Of a stretch of DNA of 64,000 nucleotides, positions 16,903-24,707 are shown piece after piece. A program made the translations under genes and the position numbers. The stretch's first letter is position 1; every line of letters begins with the position of its first letter. The DNA is from Verrucomicrobiaceae bacterium (GTDB lineage: Bacteria; Verrucomicrobiota; Verrucomicrobiia; Verrucomicrobiales; Verrucomicrobiaceae). The stretch covers positions 1 to 64,000 of the forward strand of contig JAEUHJ010000239.1 of assembly GCA_016795375.1 (NCBI GenBank), read 5' to 3'. The notes under the pieces were generated by a model, which saw only the letters and a list, made by a program, of their open reading frames with translations, did not search any database and had not been told where the DNA came from.

Positions 16903-17099
16903 GTTGGGGCCAAACCTTTGCCACAAACTCAGGCGGTCTTGCTTGGACGGGAAAGGGAGCCTCTTGCACGCCTCATGCAGCCTCCCAGCCAAACTCCCGC
17001 ATGCCAATCCCACCCGCCAGGGGATTAGAGGGGGCTGATGGGGGGAGAGTGCTAGGTGCGCCCCAGCGCCGCGCAGGTTCCTGCCCATGCACCGGCCCT

Positions 17100-17204
17100 G
17101 ACGCAGGTTAGCTCCTGCGTGACGCAGGTTAGCTCCTGCGTGACGCAGGTTAGCTCCTGCGTGACGAACCTTCGCTCCTGCGTGACGAACCTTCGCTCCT
17201 CCGT
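17100..17204. repeat. Tandem array of five 21-bp palindromic units
   Basis: Units start at 17100, 17121, 17142, 17163 and 17184. The first three are identical, each a perfect inverted repeat ACGCAGG-TTAGCT-CCTGCGT plus one G. Units four and five diverge in the left arm (GACGAACCTTCGCTCCT...), losing most of the pairing. Degenerate half-units flank both sides (17072-17089 and 17205-17220). The 21-base period is in frame and would encode a repeating heptapeptide on the minus strand (RHAGANL), but no signal of real translation was seen. Confidence 0.9.
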
Positions 17205-17333
17205 GGCGCACCTTCCCTCAAGTGAGTTTTTACTTCGAGGGTGGTGGTTGGCCCCCTGGTTGCTGTTTTTTGTGCCGCGCTGATAACCATCGCCTCAATC
17301 AGCGCCAGCCATTGCACACGGCAGTGTTTGTAG

Positions 17334-17405
17334 AAGCGGCCTCCGGCCGCTTTGCAGCACGGGCTGGAAGCTTGTGTTACTCAGAAGCGGCAGGATGCCG
17401 CTTCT
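17334..17405. repeat. Pair of REP-like hairpins
   Basis: Hairpin 1: AAGCGGCC (17334-17341), loop TCC, GGCCGCTT (17345-17352). Hairpin 2: AGAAGCGGCA (17383-17392), loop GGA, TGCCGCTTCT (17396-17405). Both share the GAAGCGGC core, and the outer ends (GTAGAAG...CTTCTAC) are also inverted repeats of each other. They lie just past the stop of the minus-strand giant gene and could help end its transcript, but the shared core and lack of a T-run suggest a dispersed REP/BIME-type element. Confidence 0.7.
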
Positions 17406-17435
17406 ACCACACGGCATGTGCTGCCTGTGCCCGTG

Positions 17436-20400
17436 CTACCGGCGGCGGCGGAGCATAAGGCCGAGCAGGCCCACCAAGAGCAGCACGGCGCGTCCGGGTT
17501 CGGGCACGACGACGATGACGCCGCTGGTGGTGAAGCGGCTGAAGTCCCAGAAGAGGCCGGAGCCGGTGAGGTCAGGGAGGTCGAGGTCGGTTCCTTCGTC
17601 ACCATTGCCGATGAGCTGGCCGCCGTTGAAGGTGAAGCCGGTGAAATTGGCGGTCACCATGCTGCCCCAGTCCAGCAGATTGAAGGCCTGCCCCATGGCG
17701 GGCGTGAATCCGCTGCCAACGACCTGGAGAGTGCCTGTGGTGGTGAGGAAGTCGAGGTTGTAGCCCGTGCCGGAGGCGGGATTGTTGAAGACCAGCCGGT
17801 CATGCGAACCCACGCCGGAGACGCCATCAACGAGCGCGTTGTAGGCAGCGGAGCCGATGGTGATCCCGGTGAGGTCCAGGGTGGTGGTGGGCGCGCTGAT
17901 GCCGAGGATGATGCTGCCTTGCAGGCTGTGCGTGCTGCCGGAGGCGGAGGCCGGGGTGAAGGTGAGCGTGCCGTGGTTGCTGTCGGCCACGCTGTCGCCA
18001 GGGCGGAGGGTGGAGCCGCTGTCTGCGGTGAAGGTGGTGCCTTGAACGATGCCAGTGCCCAGAATGGTGCCACCGGTCTGCACCGTGACGGCTCCGGTGC
18101 CGGTCTGGCCGCTGCCCGCATTGCCCACCTGCAAGGCACCGGCACTGACGGTGGTGGTGCCGGTGTAGGTGTTCGTGGCGGTGAGGACGGTGGTGCCGCT
18201 GCCGGTCTGGGCGAAGCCGCCCGCACCGCTGATCGCCGCGCTGCTGAAGTGGGTGCCTTGTGTCACGGTGTCGGATTGCTTCACTGCGAAGGTCGCTCCG
18301 CTGGCCACGCTGATGGCGCTACCCGTGGCGAGTGAGCCGCCCGTGCCCCCATCCCCCAACTGCAAGGTGCCCGCGCTGACGGTGGTGGTGCCGGTGTAGG
18401 TGTTGCTGCCGGTGAGCACCTGGGTGCCGGTGCCGCTTTTGACGAGGGCCAGCGTGCCGTCCGTGCCGGAGCCGTTGCCATCGCGCAGCACACCACTGAA
18501 GGTGTGCGTGCCGGAGGCGACATCGAGGGTGAGCGTGCTGGTGCCTGCCGTGCCGGATTCGTTTTCGACGATGCCCGCCCCACCCGCGCTGTCGAGCCCG
18601 CCGATGGTCTCGCTCTTGTTGTTGAGGCGGAAGATGCCCGCATTGGCACCGGTGCCAAGCAGTGTGACGATGCTGGTGTCGGCGATCTGGTCGCTGTTGA
18701 CGAGCTTCATCACGGCGGGTGCGCTGCCATCGCCCACGGTCACATCACCGGCGAGAGCATTGACCCCGGCGGTTTTGGAGAGCTGCAATTCGCCTGCGAG
18801 CACGCTGCTCATGCCGGTGAAGGTGTTGGCGGCCGCGCCGGAGAGGATGAGGGTGCCGGTGCCCGACTTGGTGAGGCCGCCGGAGGTGTTGGCCACCAGT
18901 GTGGGGGTGCCCACGATGGCCCCGCTGCCACCGCCGCCATTGAGCGTGATGGTGGGGGTGGAGGTGTAATCCCGGCCCGGATTGGAGATCACAATACCCG
19001 TGAGCTGGCCGTAGGTGGGGCTGGCGGGATCGAGATCCACGGTGGCATAGGCGGTGGCTCCGCTGCCGCCGCCGCCGGAAATGTCCACATACGGAGCGCC
19101 GATGTAGCCGCTGCCCCCACTTGTCAGAGGGATGGTGGAGACGCCGCTTCCGGTGGGTGCGAGCAGGGCGTTGGAGATGGTGGTGGTGAAACTGTTGGTG
19201 TCGAGCTTCAAGCCGCCGTCAAAGGCACCGAAAGCGCCGTTCACATACGCGGCGACGCTGCCGGTGCCGCCGCTGCTGATGGTGTTGATGAGCGTGGCGG
19301 ATGTGGTGGAGCGATACAGCCCGCCGTTGAAATTGATGTAGGCATGAGTGGCGGAGCCGGTGTTGTTGTAGAAATTGAAATAACTGTTGTTGAAGGTGCC
19401 TGCGTTGAGATTGAAATGCGCGGTGCCTTTGGCAGTGTTGTCGTTTTGCTGCCCGAAGGTGACGTAGGATGAGGATGTGCCGTTGTTCACCTGGCCGCCG
19501 GCGATGGTCATCGCGCCCTGGGCGGTCGTGCTGCCGTTGCTGCGAAAGGCCAATGCGATATGCTCAGCCGTGCGCTGCAACAGGCCGCCGGTGACGGTGA
19601 TCTCCCAGCGCTCGTTGCGGGTCATGAGATACCGCGAGGTGTTCAGTGTGCCGCCATTGACGCGCAGGATGGAGATCGAGTCAGCCGTGGTGCCGTCGAG
19701 GGAGTCCACCCGCTTGGTGTCGATGGTGCCGCCGGACAGGAAGAGTCCTCCGTAGCCAGTCCCTCCCAGGCTGATGCCAGACTGGTTGTTGGTGGGATTC
19801 ACCGTGAGCTGGCCGGCTGTCATGACGAGCGCACCCTTGTAACCGGCGCCCACGCCCAACTGGAACGTGCCGGTACTGAGGCTGCCGCCACTGACGATTC
19901 GTGCCACGGAAGGCGTTGCGGAGCCCACCTGGGTCAGATAGGAGGCCGCAGGATTGGAGGCTGTCCCTGCGATTTCCAGCACACCGGCGCTGATGGTGAG
20001 GTTGGCGCCGACGCTGACAGTTCCCGTGAGTTTCAATGTGCCCGCGCCGGCCTTGTTGAAGGAATAAGCCCCGCTGGTGGCGGTGATGTCCGAGGCGATG
20101 GTGAGGTCGGCGAGCGCGCTGCTGCTGTCGGCGATGTTGAAGATGCGGGTGGCGTTGCCGAGATCGAGCGTGCCGCCGTTGATGAGCGCGCCGAGCGGCT
20201 GGTTGTTGTTGTTCAGCACGAAGGTGCTGCTGCCGAGCGTGAGCGTGCCGCCGGAGCCGATGTCGATGGTCGCCTGACTGGTGGCCGTGGAGGTGGCGTC
20301 GTAGAACGTGATGGCACCGGAGGTCCAGTCGTTGCCGTCGAGGGACAAGGTGGAGGCTCCGCCCGCAGCGGCGAGCACGAGCGGAGTGGTGGCATTGAGC

Positions 20401-22256
20401 GCGTTAGCGATGCCGAATCTCAGGATGCCCGCGTTGATGGTGGTGGTGCCGGTGTAGGTGTTGATGCCGCTGAGCACCTGGGTGCCCATGCCGTTCTTGG
20501 TGAAAGCCAGTGTGCCGTCCGTGCCGGAGCCGTCACCATCGCGCAGCACCCCGCTGAAGATGTGCGTGCCGGAGGCGACCTGCACGGTGAGCGTGCCCGT
20601 GCCTGTCACACCGGATTCGTTTTCGACGAAGCCCGCGCCGCCTGTGCTGTCGAGGCCGCCGATGGACTCGCTCTTGTTGTTGAGGCGGAAGATGCCCGCA
20701 TTGGCACCGGTGCCATCGAAGGTGAGGATGCTGGTATCAGCGATCTGGTCATTGGCCAGCAGCTTGAGCACGGCGGCGGTGGTGCCATCACCAATCGTCA
20801 CATTTGCGGCGATGGCATTGACCCCTGCGGTCTTGTTGAGATCGATCTCCCCCGCCTTGATCCAAGTGATGCCGGTGTAGGTATTTGCGTCAGCACCGGT
20901 GAAAGTGAGGATGCCGAGGCCGCTCTTGGTCAAGCCGCCGTCAATGGCGGCATCGCCACCGATCACCGAGTGCGTGAGCGCCTTGGCGATGGAGATGTTG
21001 AAGCCGTTCGTGTCGATGAGCGCACCGCCGTCGCGGACATTCACGGTCGTGAGGCTGATGGCCAGGGTGAGGGTGCTGCCGGTGGCTTTCAGAGTGCCGC
21101 CGTTGAGGTTGACATACGAGTCAGCGGCTGTGCCGCCGGTGATGGAGCGCAGGGTGGACAGCGTGCCGCCGTCCAGGTTCAGAGTGCCGGTGCCGGTGGT
21201 GTTTCCTGCTTTGCCCGAACCCAGTTGAAACTGAGCGGAGGTGGTGCCAGTGTCGAGGAGGCCCGTGCCAGACAATGTCATCACGCTGGCACCGCCCACC
21301 TCGGTGTCCGTGTAGCCCGCACCGATGCGGATCGTCGTGCTGCTGCCAGTCACGATGACCTGCCCGCCGGAGATGTTCATGAAACCGTTCGCGCCGGTGC
21401 TGCTGCGTCCGAGGATAAGTGACGCCGAAGACGTCCCGAGTGTCATCGTGCCGCCGGTCACATTGAAGGTGGCGTCGCTGCCCTCGCCGATGCGGAAGGT
21501 GGAGCCGTTGCCGCTGAAGAAGCCGGTGCCGGAAAAATTCGTCACGCTGTTGCCGGAAAAACCGGACTGGCCGGTCGGATTGGCCGCGGAGGTGCCCAGC
21601 GTGCCGGTGATGTTCAGCGTGCCGCCGGTGACATTGAATCCAGCGTTGTTGCTGTAGGTGGAGCGGGTCATGCTGCCGGACAGCGTGAGCACGCCACCAC
21701 TGACATTGAGGCTTCCCGTCTCGGTGATCGTCCCGCCCAGCACCGTCGTCCCCAAGCCGCTCTTTGAGAGGGTCTGACCTGTGCCTCCATCTCCCAGGAT
21801 GCTGCTGCCTGCAGCCAATGTCAGATCTCCGGTTCCGCCGAAGCTCACACTGGAAGACAAGGTGATGGCCGCGTCGATGGCGGCAGATTGGCCTGCGTTG
21901 GTCACGGTGATGGCGCCGCCAAACGTCAGCGTGTTGCCATTGCCATCCAGTAGGTAACCGCTGGAATTGAAAGTCAGCCCGGCGGCGGTGATGTTTTCAC
22001 CCAGAGTGACTGTCCCCGCAGTGCCACCTAAGATCGCCACATGGCCGCCGCCGTTGTTCCAGGCGGTCATGGTTCCCGCATTGTCCCAAAGCAGTGCGCT
22101 GGTGTCCCACGTTCCAACGCCGCCAGTCGGGCCGCCGGAGGTTCCATCAGAATCCCAAGTCAGATTGGCCGCCCGCAGGGCAGGGAGGGAAAGCAGCAGG
22201 AGAAGACAAGCAAAGCGCTTGCGCACCCATGCTTGGGTGTTGATGTGATGGCGCAT
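17436..22256 (-). CDS. Giant autotransporter-type beta-strand repeat protein with PEP-CTERM anchor
   Basis: A 1606-residue exported protein. The signal peptide spans residues 1-29 (ACLLLLLSLPALRAA). The body is a parallel-beta-helix-like run of Gly/Thr/Ser-rich repeats, including several autotransporter-associated beta-strand repeats of the type KSGxGTxxLxGxNTYTGTTTVxAGTLxxG. The C-terminus is a canonical PEP-CTERM sorting tail: VPEP, a hydrophobic helix, then RRRR. It should therefore be processed by an exosortase; none is in the window. A roughly 180-residue block occurs twice 686 codons apart, with a 49-base stretch identical between copies. There is no C-terminal barrel, so it is not a true autotransporter. 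The likely role is surface adhesion or matrix structure. Confidence 0.93.
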   Translation of the reverse strand: MRHHINTQAWVRKRFACLLLLLSLPALRAANLTWDSDGTSGGPTGGVGTWDTSALLWDNAGTMTAWNNGGGHVAILGGTAGTVTLGENITAAGLTFNSSGYLLDGNGNTLTFGGAITVTNAGQSAAIDAAITLSSSVSFGGTGDLTLAAGSSILGDGGTGQTLSKSGLGTTVLGGTITETGSLNVSGGVLTLSGSMTRSTYSNNAGFNVTGGTLNITGTLGTSAANPTGQSGFSGNSVTNFSGTGFFSGNGSTFRIGEGSDATFNVTGGTMTLGTSSASLILGRSSTGANGFMNISGGQVIVTGSSTTIRIGAGYTDTEVGGASVMTLSGTGLLDTGTTSAQFQLGSGKAGNTTGTGTLNLDGGTLSTLRSITGGTAADSYVNLNGGTLKATGSTLTLAISLTTVNVRDGGALIDTNGFNISIAKALTHSVIGGDAAIDGGLTKSGLGILTFTGADANTYTGITWIKAGEIDLNKTAGVNAIAANVTIGDGTTAAVLKLLANDQIADTSILTFDGTGANAGIFRLNNKSESIGGLDSTGGAGFVENESGVTGTGTLTVQVASGTHIFSGVLRDGDGSGTDGTLAFTKNGMGTQVLSGINTYTGTTTINAGILRFGIANALNATTPLVLAAAGGASTLSLDGNDWTSGAITFYDATSTATSQATIDIGSGGTLTLGSSTFVLNNNNQPLGALINGGTLDLGNATRIFNIADSSSALADLTIASDITATSGAYSFNKAGAGTLKLTGTVSVGANLTISAGVLEIAGTASNPAASYLTQVGSATPSVARIVSGGSLSTGTFQLGVGAGYKGALVMTAGQLTVNPTNNQSGISLGGTGYGGLFLSGGTIDTKRVDSLDGTTADSISILRVNGGTLNTSRYLMTRNERWEITVTGGLLQRTAEHIALAFRSNGSTTAQGAMTIAGGQVNNGTSSSYVTFGQQNDNTAKGTAHFNLNAGTFNNSYFNFYNNTGSATHAYINFNGGLYRSTTSATLINTISSGGTGSVAAYVNGAFGAFDGGLKLDTNSFTTTISNALLAPTGSGVSTIPLTSGGSGYIGAPYVDISGGGGSGATAYATVDLDPASPTYGQLTGIVISNPGRDYTSTPTITLNGGGGSGAIVGTPTLVANTSGGLTKSGTGTLILSGAAANTFTGMSSVLAGELQLSKTAGVNALAGDVTVGDGSAPAVMKLVNSDQIADTSIVTLLGTGANAGIFRLNNKSETIGGLDSAGGAGIVENESGTAGTSTLTLDVASGTHTFSGVLRDGNGSGTDGTLALVKSGTGTQVLTGSNTYTGTTTVSAGTLQLGDGGTGGSLATGSAISVASGATFAVKQSDTVTQGTHFSSAAISGAGGFAQTGSGTTVLTATNTYTGTTTVSAGALQVGNAGSGQTGTGAVTVQTGGTILGTGIVQGTTFTADSGSTLRPGDSVADSNHGTLTFTPASASGSTHSLQGSIILGISAPTTTLDLTGITIGSAAYNALVDGVSGVGSHDRLVFNNPASGTGYNLDFLTTTGTLQVVGSGFTPAMGQAFNLLDWGSMVTANFTGFTFNGGQLIGNGDEGTDLDLPDLTGSGLFWDFSRFTTSGVIVVVPEPGRAVLLLVGLLGLMLRRRR

Positions 22257-22315
22257 GAGGATATGTGGGGGGGCAGATCAGGCAGCCGCGGCATTTCGCC
22301 ACCTCTGCCCGCTTT

Positions 22316-22343
22316 TCCATACAGGGTGACGTGGTTTGGTCAA
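22316..22343 (-). promoter_or_regulatory. Possible sigma-70-type promoter for the PEP-CTERM gene
   Basis: On the minus strand, TTGACC (22343-22338) and TATGGA (22321-22316) are separated by 16 bases, about 60 bases before the start codon. The -35 matches consensus at five of six positions and the -10 at three of six. No experimental basis; the -10 is weak. Confidence 0.3.
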
Positions 22344-22354
22344 CCGCCCGGCAA

Positions 22355-22378
22355 ATATCGTGTTCAAAACCACAATAT
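22355..22378. promoter_or_regulatory. Operator-like inverted repeat upstream of the PEP-CTERM gene
   Basis: ATATCGTG (22355-22362) and CACAATAT (22371-22378) form an inverted repeat with one mismatch and an 8-base AT-rich centre. It lies just upstream of the candidate -35 box in the 142-bp gap before the giant gene, a reasonable place for an activator or repressor site. The regulator is unknown. Confidence 0.4.
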
Positions 22379-22398
22379 CATGAGTCACCCGCCGCGCA

Positions 22399-24603
22399 TC
22401 ACGGCTGCAAATGTCGCGCTAAAAACTCAGCGCGTAGCTTGGAGCCATACGGCGTCTCCGCCGCGCCGTGGCCGGTGCCGGCGATGGGCATGAAATCGAA
22501 GCTCTTCCCGGCTTTTTGCAGCGCGGCGACGACTTGCATCGTGCTGGCGGGATCGACGTTCGTGTCGAGTTCGCCGACGATGAGCAGGAGATGGCCTTGC
22601 AGCTTGTGCGCGTCGTCCACGTTGCTGCTTTTCGCGTAGCTTTCATCGACGGGCCAGCCCATCCACTGCTCGTTCCACCAGATCTTGTCCATGCGGTTGT
22701 CATGGCAGCCGCAATCAGCCACGGCGACCTTGTAGAAGTCGTGATGATCCAGCAATGCACGCATGGCGCTCTGGCCGCCAGCGCTGCCGCCGTAGACGCC
22801 GACGCGGCTCAAATCCATCCACGGGCGTGTTTTCGCCGCTTCTTTGATCCACAGCTTGCGGTCAGGGAAGCCGGAGTCCTTCAAGTTCTTCCAGCACACG
22901 TCGTGGAAGGCCTTGCCACGATGATTCGTGCCCATGCCGTCCATTTGCACGACGATGAAGCCGAGCTCGGCGATGGCATGATGTCCGATTGACCTACCGA
23001 ACTCCTTTGGCGCAAACGCACCATGCGGGCCGGCATAGATGTTCTCCACGACGGGATATTTCTTCGCGGGATCGAAGTGCGAGGGCTTCACGATCACACC
23101 ATGGATGTCCGTTTTACCATCGCGGCCTTTCGCAACGAAGCGCTCAGGCATCATCCAGCCCGCTGCGAGCAGCGCGGAGGCATCCGCCTTCTCCAAAACA
23201 CAAACGAGGCCGCCATCGCTGCTGCGGCGCAGCTCCATCACTGGCGGCATGTCCGCACGCGACCATGTGTCGATGAAAAACTCGCGATTCGGCGAGAACT
23301 CGACGCGGTGATTGCCATCGCCATCGGTGAGCTGCTTGAAGCCGCTGCCGTCGAAGTTCACGCGGCATAGATGAAGATGATACGGGTCTTCTTTGTCGCG
23401 CAGGCCGCTCGCGAGGAACCAGATTTCCTTCTTAGCCTCATCCACATGCAAAACCTCGCGCACGGGCCAGGCACCTTTGGTGATTTGCAGCTTCGGCGTG
23501 CCTTTTTTCGCGTCGTAGAGATAAAGATGACACCAGCCGTCGCGTTCGCTCATCCAGATGAGCTCGCCGCTGCCATGCAGCCAGTGCCGCCAGGTTTTCT
23601 TCGTGTAGTCGATGAAGGTTCTGGACGTTTCCTCCACGACTGTGCGCACCGCCCCGGTCTCCGCATTCACCGCGAGCACGCGGTAGAGTTGGTGGCCGCG
23701 CTGGTTGTAATTGAAGTAAAACTCGCGGCTGTCCGGTGCCCACACGGCATCAAGGTTGCCGTTCTCAGTGAACGGATTTTCGTAGAGGTCACGCGTCACG
23801 CGGAGCTTGGCTCCGTCCTTCTGCCCGATCACCCACTGCGGCTTCGGCAGTGGATCGCCGGGCTTGATGTAGTCGAAAACCTTCAACTTCGGCTGTCCGC
23901 CGCTGTTCGGCGTCGATTCGACGATCGTCACCTGACGTCGCTCGACCTTCTCATGCTCGGTGAAGACCACGCACGAGCCGTCGGGCGAGCGAAAGCCGCG
24001 CTCAGGCTTCTTCTCCGGCTTCGTTCTGGCTTTCGCGATGCCTTTGCCGTCGATGATGAAGGTTTGTGGCTGTGCCGCACCTTCCACGACCGCGAGGTGC
24101 TCGCCTGTTCGGCTGGTGATGAGCCAGACATGGCCCTCAAAGGTGTGCTGCTCACGCTCAGCGCCTGCACGAACACCACCGTAGCGCAGGTGCTCGCCTT
24201 CCTGATTGATCCAGTAGAGCTCCACATCTTCATCAAGCTGGTTGATGAACTTCAGGCCCGAAGGCTCGCCGGTGCGTCGGGTTCGGCGCAGCTCGATATT
24301 CATCCCCGAGGTCTTCGCTGCCTCATTTCCCGGCAATCCAAGCTCTTTGAACATCGCGGCCGATTTGCGGCTGCCATTCGTGGCGTCAATCACAACGAAC
24401 TCGTGTTTTCCCGGTACCGTCTGCACACGATACCAGAATGTTTTGCCGTCTGGCTGCCAGTTTGCATGCAAACGGTCGCGGAAGACCTTGTTCTCCGTGC
24501 GCTTCGGAAAGCTGAGCGCGGCATCGAGATCAGCCGCTTGGATGACAGTGCGGAGGCAGGGCAGGGTGAGGCAGACAAACCCCAGGGAGTGTTTGAGGAG
24601 CAT
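22399..24603 (-). CDS. S9 family prolyl-oligopeptidase/DPP-IV-like peptidase with VHL-like insert
   Basis: Exported serine peptidase of about 734 residues. The signal peptide is at residues 1-23 when started at 24603; the frame opens at 24642, but the added residues precede the signal. The propeller part contains PDGKTFWYRV, SPDGSCVVF and WAPDSREFYF blade text. The C-terminal alpha/beta hydrolase has the nucleophile in YGGSAGG (near 606), Asp in GELDTN (near 678) and His in GTGHG (near 711), so the triad is complete. Residues about 115-175 resemble a VHL beta domain (LKFIN, ELYWI, YGG, QHTFEGHVW). It probably removes dipeptides from, or cleaves, small extracellular peptides. Confidence 0.88.
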   Translation of the reverse strand: MLLKHSLGFVCLTLPCLRTVIQAADLDAALSFPKRTENKVFRDRLHANWQPDGKTFWYRVQTVPGKHEFVVIDATNGSRKSAAMFKELGLPGNEAAKTSGMNIELRRTRRTGEPSGLKFINQLDEDVELYWINQEGEHLRYGGVRAGAEREQHTFEGHVWLITSRTGEHLAVVEGAAQPQTFIIDGKGIAKARTKPEKKPERGFRSPDGSCVVFTEHEKVERRQVTIVESTPNSGGQPKLKVFDYIKPGDPLPKPQWVIGQKDGAKLRVTRDLYENPFTENGNLDAVWAPDSREFYFNYNQRGHQLYRVLAVNAETGAVRTVVEETSRTFIDYTKKTWRHWLHGSGELIWMSERDGWCHLYLYDAKKGTPKLQITKGAWPVREVLHVDEAKKEIWFLASGLRDKEDPYHLHLCRVNFDGSGFKQLTDGDGNHRVEFSPNREFFIDTWSRADMPPVMELRRSSDGGLVCVLEKADASALLAAGWMMPERFVAKGRDGKTDIHGVIVKPSHFDPAKKYPVVENIYAGPHGAFAPKEFGRSIGHHAIAELGFIVVQMDGMGTNHRGKAFHDVCWKNLKDSGFPDRKLWIKEAAKTRPWMDLSRVGVYGGSAGGQSAMRALLDHHDFYKVAVADCGCHDNRMDKIWWNEQWMGWPVDESYAKSSNVDDAHKLQGHLLLIVGELDTNVDPASTMQVVAALQKAGKSFDFMPIAGTGHGAAETPYGSKLRAEFLARHLQP

Positions 24604-24707
24604 CGTACAATGAAACACTGCCGTGAGTGGATTCTTGCCCATGCTGGAGGCGGGCAGGGCCGAATTCAGACAAAAGTGTCAACGCACGACGTGGCGGATG
24701 CCTGTTC

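Larger units (their letters stand above)
16903..17435. other. 533-bp intergenic region with tandem palindromes and REP-like hairpins
   Basis: No supported gene. It contains an array of five 21-bp units at 17100-17204 and two strong hairpins at 17334-17405, entered separately. The remainder, 16903-17099 and 17205-17333, shows nothing recognisable. Confidence 0.8.

Noticed and set aside
17100..17204. CRISPR-like repeat array
   Set aside because: Units are 21 bp and directly abut each other with no spacers, and no cas genes are present.
16540..17211. Minus-strand frame encoding RHAGANL heptads
   Set aside because: It runs antisense through the SDR gene, and the heptad follows from the 21-base period of the palindromic array.
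17434..17514. Autotransporter (type V) secretion of the giant protein
   Set aside because: No C-terminal barrel; the last 25 residues are a PEP-CTERM anchor instead.
19560..21422. 620-codon plus-strand open frame inside the PEP-CTERM gene
   Set aside because: Antisense shadow of the Gly/Thr-rich repeats on the minus strand; the real gene has a signal peptide and sorting tail.
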